From Kutzneria kofuensis (GTDB taxonomy: Bacteria; Actinomycetota; Actinomycetes; Mycobacteriales; Pseudonocardiaceae): 64,000 bases of DNA. A program made the position numbers and the translations under genes. The stretch covers positions 6,326,038 through 6,390,037 of the forward strand of contig NZ_JACHIR010000001.1 of assembly GCF_014203355.1 (NCBI RefSeq). Direction: 5' to 3'. The notes beneath the pieces were generated by a model. It made no database searches, was not told where the DNA came from, and was given only the letters and a program-made list of their open reading frames with translations. Positions 59,879 through 64,000 of the stretch are shown piece by piece (the stretch's first letter is position 1; each line of letters starts with the position of its first letter).

Positions 59879-60940
59879 ATGCGCTCCGCCAAGGACTTCT
59901 TCCGGCCGCTCGCGGTCGGCGCGCCGCAGCCGCTGCGGGAGATCCCGTTCCGGCCGTCCCGGATGATCCACTTCTTCGACCCGGGCAACGAGAAGATGGC
60001 CGCCAAGGTGCCCGACCTCGTGCCCAAGGTGGACGTGCTGCTGGGCAACCTGGAGGACGCCGTCCGGGCCGACCGCAAGGAGGCGTCCCGGGCCGGCCTG
60101 GTCGCCGTCGCCAGGGCCACGGACTTCGGCGACACCCAGCTGTGGACCCGGGTGAACAGCCTCGACTCCCCGTGGGGCCTCGACGACCTGCTCACGCTGG
60201 TCACCGAGATCGGCGACAAGCTCGACGTGATCATGGTGCCGAAGGTGGAGGGCGCCGAGGACATCCACTACGTCGACCGGCTGCTCGCCCAGTTGGAGGC
60301 GAAGGCCGGCCTGACCAGGCCGATCCTGGTGCACGCCATCCTGGAGACGGCCCGCGGCGTGGCCAATGTGGAGGAGATCGCCGGCGCGAGCCCCCGCATG
60401 CAGGGCATGTCGCTCGGCCCGGCCGACCTGGCGGCGAGCCGCCGGATGAAGACCACCCGGGTCGGCGGCGGCCACCCCGGATACCTGGTGCGCACCGATC
60501 CCACCGGTGACGACCTGACCGCCGGCCGGCACACCTACCAGCAGGATCTGTGGCACTACACCGTCGCGCGCATGGTCGACGCCTGCGCGGCGCACGGAAT
60601 CCTGCCTTACTACGGGCCGTTCGGCGACATTCGCGACGTCGTCGCCTGCGAGGACCAGTTCCGCAACGCCTTCCTGCTCGGCTGCGTCGGCGCGTGGAGC
60701 CTGCACCCGGCGCAGATCGACATCGCCCGCCGGGTGTTCTCGCCGTCTCCGGACGAGGTGGCGTGGGCCCGGAAGGTGATCGCCGCGATGGGCGACGGCA
60801 CCGGCGCGGTCATGATCGACGGCAAGATGCAGGACGACGCCACCGTCAAGCAGTGCCGGGTCGTCGCGGAACTCGCCGACGCGCTGGCGGCGCGCGACCC
60901 CGAACTGGCCAAGGCGTACGCGGAGGCGTCCCATGACTGA
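59879..60940 (+). CDS. HpcH/HpaI-type CoA-ester lyase (CitE-like), long form
   Basis: 353 residues, longer than typical CitE. The TIM-barrel metal site is carried by [14 protein letters not shown], the [12 protein letters not shown] strand and the ILETARG segment; [13 protein letters not shown] follows. Enzymes of this family cleave malyl-, citramalyl- or methylmalyl-CoA. It lies six bases after the HTH-citrate synthase and overlaps the next gene by eight bases, so the three are coexpressed. Confidence 0.87.
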   Translation: MRSAKDFFRPLAVGAPQPLREIPFRPSRMIHFFDPGNEKMAAKVPDLVPKVDVLLGNLEDAVRADRKEASRAGLVAVARATDFGDTQLWTRVNSLDSPWGLDDLLTLVTEIGDKLDVIMVPKVEGAEDIHYVDRLLAQLEAKAGLTRPILVHAILETARGVANVEEIAGASPRMQGMSLGPADLAASRRMKTTRVGGGHPGYLVRTDPTGDDLTAGRHTYQQDLWHYTVARMVDACAAHGILPYYGPFGDIRDVVACEDQFRNAFLLGCVGAWSLHPAQIDIARRVFSPSPDEVAWARKVIAAMGDGTGAVMIDGKMQDDATVKQCRVVAELADALAARDPELAKAYAEASHD

Positions 60941-61802
60941 CCTGCGACCGCGCCGGTCGGCCCTCTACATGCCGGGTGCCAACGAGCGTGCCCTGGAGAA
61001 GGCCAAGACGTTGCCGGCCGACGCGCTCATCCTCGACCTGGAGGACGCCGTCGCCCCGGACGCCAAGATCGCCGCTCGTGACCGGGTCTGCGCCGCCGTC
61101 GCCTCCGGCGAGTACGGCCGCCGCGAGCTGACGATCCGCGTCAACGGCATCGACACCCCCTGGCACGAGGACGACGTGCGCGCCGCCGCGAAGGCCGGGC
61201 CGGATGCCGTGGTGGTGCCGAAGGTCAACTCCGCCGCCGACGTGCACGCCGTCGAACGCGTGCTGGAGCAGGAAGGCGCCCCGGACCGGACCAAGATCTG
61301 GGCGATGGTGGAGACTCCGGTCGCTATCCTGCACGCCAAGGAGATCGCCGCCGCGAGCGGCCGGCTCACGGTGCTGGTCATGGGCACCAACGACCTGGCC
61401 AAGGAGCTGCAGGCGCAGCATGTTCCCGGCCGCGCCCCGCTGCTGACCGACCTGTCGCTGTGCCTGCTCGCCGCGCGGGCGTACGGCAAGCAGATCCTCG
61501 ACGGCGTCTACAACGACGTGAAGGATCTCGACGGGTTCGCCGCCGAGTGCCGGCAGGGCCGCGAGTTCGGGTTCGACGGCAAGACGCTGATCCACCCGAG
61601 CCAGCTGGAGCCGTGCAATCGGGCGTTCGCGCCGTCCGAGGCCGAGATCGAGCGGTCGCGGCGGATCATCGCGGCGTTCGACGAGGCCATGGCGCGCGGC
61701 GACGGTGTTGTCACCGTTGACGGGCGGATGATCGAGAACCTGCACGTCGACGACGCCCGCCGGCTGCTCGCGCTCGCCGACGCCGTCGAGGCGATTGGTT
61801 GA
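60933..61802 (+). CDS. HpcH/HpaI-type CoA-ester lyase (CitE-like)
   Basis: 289 residues, normal length for the citrate lyase beta-like group. [20 protein letters not shown] opens the barrel, [15 protein letters not shown] and MVETPVAIL carry the magnesium and CoA residues, and [13 protein letters not shown] closes it. With the longer paralogue upstream, it suggests successive cleavage or formation of malyl/citramalyl-type thioesters. Its 3' end overlaps the convergent DUF3995 gene by 92 bases. Confidence 0.9.
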   Translation: MTDLRPRRSALYMPGANERALEKAKTLPADALILDLEDAVAPDAKIAARDRVCAAVASGEYGRRELTIRVNGIDTPWHEDDVRAAAKAGPDAVVVPKVNSAADVHAVERVLEQEGAPDRTKIWAMVETPVAILHAKEIAAASGRLTVLVMGTNDLAKELQAQHVPGRAPLLTDLSLCLLAARAYGKQILDGVYNDVKDLDGFAAECRQGREFGFDGKTLIHPSQLEPCNRAFAPSEAEIERSRRIIAAFDEAMARGDGVVTVDGRMIENLHVDDARRLLALADAVEAIG

Positions 61803-62175
61803 ACGCCGTCAGCCACAGCACGCCGCCCAACGCGAACCACGGGTTCCACAGCACGAGGCTCCAGAACCGCTCGTCCGCGCCGACGTCGGCGATGCCGGTC
61901 AGCAGCACGAATTCGATCAGCACGCCGCGCGCCACCAGGATGGCGCCGGCGAACTGGCCGACCCGCTGCCACGGGTGCTTGAGCAGGCAGAACGCCGCGC
62001 CGGCGACCAGCAGCACGGCGACGCCCCACAGTCCGAACAGGACGAACCAGAGCGGTCGCCGCGCCGCCAGGTCCGCGCCGGCCGAGGCGGCCAGCCCGAT
62101 GTCCCCGCCGACGGCCCAGTAGACGTGCAGTGCCGCGAACAGCGCGCACCAGCACGCCGCGATCTTCCCCCACAT
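61711..62175 (-). CDS. DUF3995-like membrane protein
   Basis: 154 residues with four predicted membrane helices (VYWAVGG in the first loop, [20 protein letters not shown] in the last). The final 28 residues ([17 protein letters not shown] and on) are arginine-rich because they are antisense to the CitE-like gene, so the original stop may have been lost. Function is unknown. TAGCAT lies eight bases before ATG 62175, and the promoter overlaps a palindrome shared with the divergent zinc-finger gene. Confidence 0.78.
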   Translation of the reverse strand: MWGKIAACWCALFAALHVYWAVGGDIGLAASAGADLAARRPLWFVLFGLWGVAVLLVAGAAFCLLKHPWQRVGQFAGAILVARGVLIEFVLLTGIADVGADERFWSLVLWNPWFALGGVLWLTAFNQSPRRRRRARAAGGRRRRAGSRSSARQR

Positions 62176-62186
62176 GTCCAGTGATG

Positions 62187-62216
62187 CTAGACGAACGCTG
62201 TTTGTCTAGGTACGGT
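62187..62216. promoter_or_regulatory. Palindromic operator and leaderless promoter of the zinc-finger regulator
   Basis: CTAGAC-gAAC-gct-GTTt-GTCTAG spans 62187-62209. TACGGT (62211-62216) is a -10 six bases before the ATG of the zinc-finger gene. The left arm overlaps the minus-strand TAGCAT (62184-62189) of the DUF3995 gene. Confidence 0.65.
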
Positions 62217-62222
62217 AGACAG

Positions 62223-62708
62223 ATGCCGGTAGACCGGGACCTGCTGCGGGACGCCCGCGCGGCCGCCGATGCGTGGGCCGAGGCGCAGGAGCGTACCGAA
62301 CTTGCCAAGGCCGACTACCACCACGCGGTGCGGCGGCTGCACCTCGCCGGGGCCTCGCTGCGCGAGATCGCCGACGCGCTGGACATCAGCCACCAGCGGG
62401 TGCACCAGATGATCGAGGAAGCGGGCGGCACCGAGGGCTGGAAGCCGCGGCTCAAGGTCGGCGACTGCTCGTTCTGCGGCGCGAGCGCCGAGGAGGTCGA
62501 GCGGCTCATCGCCGGTCCGGGCGTTTTCGTCTGCGACGGCTGCGTGCGGCGGTTCCGCGCCCAGCCGCCACTGACCTCCAGCGCGTCGGACTGCTCGTTC
62601 TGCGACCGGCCGGCCGCCGCGGACGGCTGGCTCGCCGAGCAGGCGGGCGTGCGGATCTGCGACCGCTGCCTGGAGTTCTGCGACGAGGTCCTGGCGACCC
62701 AGGTCTGA
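62223..62708 (+). CDS. Helix-turn-helix protein with two ClpX-type C4 zinc fingers
   Basis: 161 residues. A helix-turn-helix (about 35-70, SLREIADALDISHQRVHQMI) is followed by two C-x2-C...C-x2-C fingers: DCSFCGAS...FVCDGC (about 81-110) and DCSFCDRP...RICDRC (about 123-150). The fingers match the ClpX N-terminal zinc domain. It could be a DNA-binding regulator that dimerises or recruits a partner through the fingers. The leaderless start lies beside a palindrome, which suggests autoregulation. Confidence 0.83.
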   Translation: MPVDRDLLRDARAAADAWAEAQERTELAKADYHHAVRRLHLAGASLREIADALDISHQRVHQMIEEAGGTEGWKPRLKVGDCSFCGASAEEVERLIAGPGVFVCDGCVRRFRAQPPLTSSASDCSFCDRPAAADGWLAEQAGVRICDRCLEFCDEVLATQV

Positions 62709-62734
62709 GGTCCGGGCCGCCGGGACCGCCGCGG

Positions 62735-63169
62735 CTACTTGTCGGCGATGCGGGTCGCGGTGGCGGTGCCGTTCGCCTTGGTGGCGACGATGACAACCTT
62801 GTCGCCGGTGTGCACGTCGCCGATCGCGGATGCCTTGCCGCCCTTGCGGATCTTGGTGTCGCCGTTGACGGCATAGGTCGCGGTGAAGCCGTCGTCGCTC
62901 TTGACGCTGACCGACGTCGAGCTGACCGAATGCACCTCGCCCCGCTGCAGGTCGACGACACGGTGATCCTTGCCGTTCAGCGTGACTTCGCCGTGCGCGA
63001 CGTGGCCGAGCAGCTGCCGGTGGTGCTTGGCCTTGGCGGGTGCCGGCGCCGGTGCGGAGTTCGAGGTGGACGTGGGTGCGCTGCTGACGGCGTACGCCAC
63101 GCCGCCGCTGGTCACCAGTGCCATCACTGCCGCGCCGGTGATCAGTGCCGTCCTGGTTCTGCGTGTCAT
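62735..63169 (-). CDS. Secreted DUF5666-domain protein
   Basis: 144 residues. A signal peptide (about 1-27) is followed by a Ser/Thr/Ala/Pro-rich linker and a DUF5666-type beta barrel (LGHVAHGEVTLNGKDHRVVD, then IGDVHTGDKVVIVATKANGT). Function is unknown. ATG 63169 follows GTGGGG; ATG 63187 would add six residues. It converges on the zinc-finger gene. Confidence 0.82.
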   Translation of the reverse strand: MTRRTRTALITGAAVMALVTSGGVAYAVSSAPTSTSNSAPAPAPAKAKHHRQLLGHVAHGEVTLNGKDHRVVDLQRGEVHSVSSTSVSVKSDDGFTATYAVNGDTKIRKGGKASAIGDVHTGDKVVIVATKANGTATATRIADK

Positions 63170-63251
63170 GACCCCACTGTGTGCCATCAGGCTGAACCTG
63201 GCCTGAAACCTGCATGATCAACATTTGTGGGGCTGCACTAGGGTGTGCGCC

Positions 63252-64000
63252 GTGGCCGAGGTCGACTACTACGAACTGCTCGGAGTCTCGCGCGGTGCAT
63301 CGGCCGCCGAGGTGAAGTCGGCCTACCGTGCGCTGGCCAAGGTGATGCACCCGGACGCGGGCGGCACCGCCGGCACGTTCCGGCTGCTCCAGCTCGCGTA
63401 CGAGACGTTGACCGACCCGACCCGGCGCGCCCGCTACGACCTCGGCGACCCGCCGGAGCCGGCGCCGGCCACCGCCCCGCGGACCAGAAGACCCGCGCCG
63501 AGGCGGGATTTCGGCGACGACCCGAACTACGTGCCGAAGCTGCCGCGGATCGATCCGCGTGGCATCCCCTGGTGGCAGACCGTCGACGCCGGCGAGCGGG
63601 TCCGGTACGTGCCGCAGGTCGGGCCCGGTCACGCCCCCGTCGTGGTCGCGCTGGCCAGCCTGATCCTGTTGCTCTCCATCCTGTTGGCGATCAACCTGAG
63701 CCCGTTCTTACTGGCCGTCGTGCTGGTCCTGATGGCCGCCGCCGTTGTCGTGCTCGTCCGGATGGGGCGGGGCTTACTGGCCGCGAAGCGGGAGCACCAG
63801 GCCTTCACCGCCGAGATCGGCACCAGCAAGTCGTTCGGCCTGCCGGGTGACCGGGCCGAGAAGCTGACCGCCGAGCTGCTGGCCAAGTACCTCAACCGGC
63901 TGCCCGGCGTGCGTGTCTTCCATGGCCTCGCGCTGCCCGACTCCGTGTTCGCCGACGTCGACCACGCCGTGCTGTGCGGCCATCGGCTGGTGCTGATCGA
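63252..64000 (+). CDS. J-domain membrane protein with NERD-like region, cut by the window edge
   Basis: 249 residues are visible, with no stop before the edge. A J domain (about 1-65) with HPD in KVMHPDAGG is followed by a linker, two membrane helices (about 132-170) and a region (AEKLTAELLAKYLNRLPGV, then DVDHAVLCG) like the start of nuclease-related NERD domains. The J domain recruits Hsp70; the rest might act on nucleic acid or anchor the chaperone at the membrane. GTG 63252 has TAGGGT seven bases upstream. Confidence 0.82.
   Translation, partial: MAEVDYYELLGVSRGASAAEVKSAYRALAKVMHPDAGGTAGTFRLLQLAYETLTDPTRRARYDLGDPPEPAPATAPRTRRPAPRRDFGDDPNYVPKLPRIDPRGIPWWQTVDAGERVRYVPQVGPGHAPVVVALASLILLLSILLAINLSPFLLAVVLVLMAAAVVVLVRMGRGLLAAKREHQAFTAEIGTSKSFGLPGDRAEKLTAELLAKYLNRLPGVRVFHGLALPDSVFADVDHAVLCGHRLVLI

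Overview
The window is about 70% G+C with strong third-position G/C, many GTG starts and many leaderless promoters (a TANNNT hexamer 5-8 nt before the start codon). The order hflX - tatA - lexA / LysM division inhibitor - nrdR - nrdJ is an actinobacterial arrangement, and lexA, the division inhibitor and nrdR are neighbours in Mycobacterium too. Gene content (mycothiol-type redox enzymes, L,D-transpeptidase, DacB-type carboxypeptidase, Pls/PosA-like synthetase, RCC1 secreted protein) points to a soil mycelial actinomycete, probably Pseudonocardiaceae. No tRNA, rRNA, CRISPR array or intact insertion sequence was found.

Layout. 1-4.2 kb: the first codons of an outward-reading exported protein, an MFS exporter with a divergent ArsR-type regulator, HflX GTPase and TatA. 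4.3-9.6 kb: LexA, a SOS-controlled LysM division inhibitor and the nrdR-nrdJ nucleotide reduction operon, with two LexA boxes, paired NrdR boxes and strong terminators. 9.6-25 kb is an accessory stretch: a frameshifted phosphotransferase, xi-class GST, aldo/keto reductases, several TetR or XRE regulators with visible operators, an ADP-ribosylglycohydrolase, a macrolide-type glycosyltransferase preceded by a short leader ORF, NudC and a CBS protein. 25-31 kb holds a DUF917/hydantoinase pair and a D,D-carboxypeptidase. 29.7-35.6 kb holds a SpoIIE/PP2C phosphatase divergent from a giant HAMP-array hybrid histidine kinase (OsaC/OsaA-like). 37-40.5 kb is an ABC exporter plus two-component operon.

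41-49 kb is rich in cell-envelope genes: an L,D-transpeptidase with a structured leader (possible c-di-AMP riboswitch), a secreted S53 peptidase, an Uma2 nuclease, an MHS transporter, a Tat-exported PGRP amidase and an NlpC/CHAP-like protein. 50.3-54.9 kb is the most unusual locus: a SET-domain lysine methyltransferase translationally coupled to a 1,359-residue Pls/PosA-family synthetase (adenylation, carrier protein, then a membrane-bound left-handed beta-helix region), a candidate pathway for a methylated poly-basic-amino-acid. 55-57.4 kb holds a MocR regulator and a DMT exporter whose start codons share one CATG. 57.4-61.8 kb is a CoA-thioester cluster: a citrate synthase, an HTH-fused citrate synthase homologue and two CitE-like lyases. 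The right end has a DUF3995 protein, an HTH/C4 zinc-finger regulator, a DUF5666 secreted protein and a J-domain protein cut by the window edge.

All family names are from reading the translations; no database search was run. Start sites were chosen by ribosome-binding sites, leaderless promoters or the conserved N-terminus.
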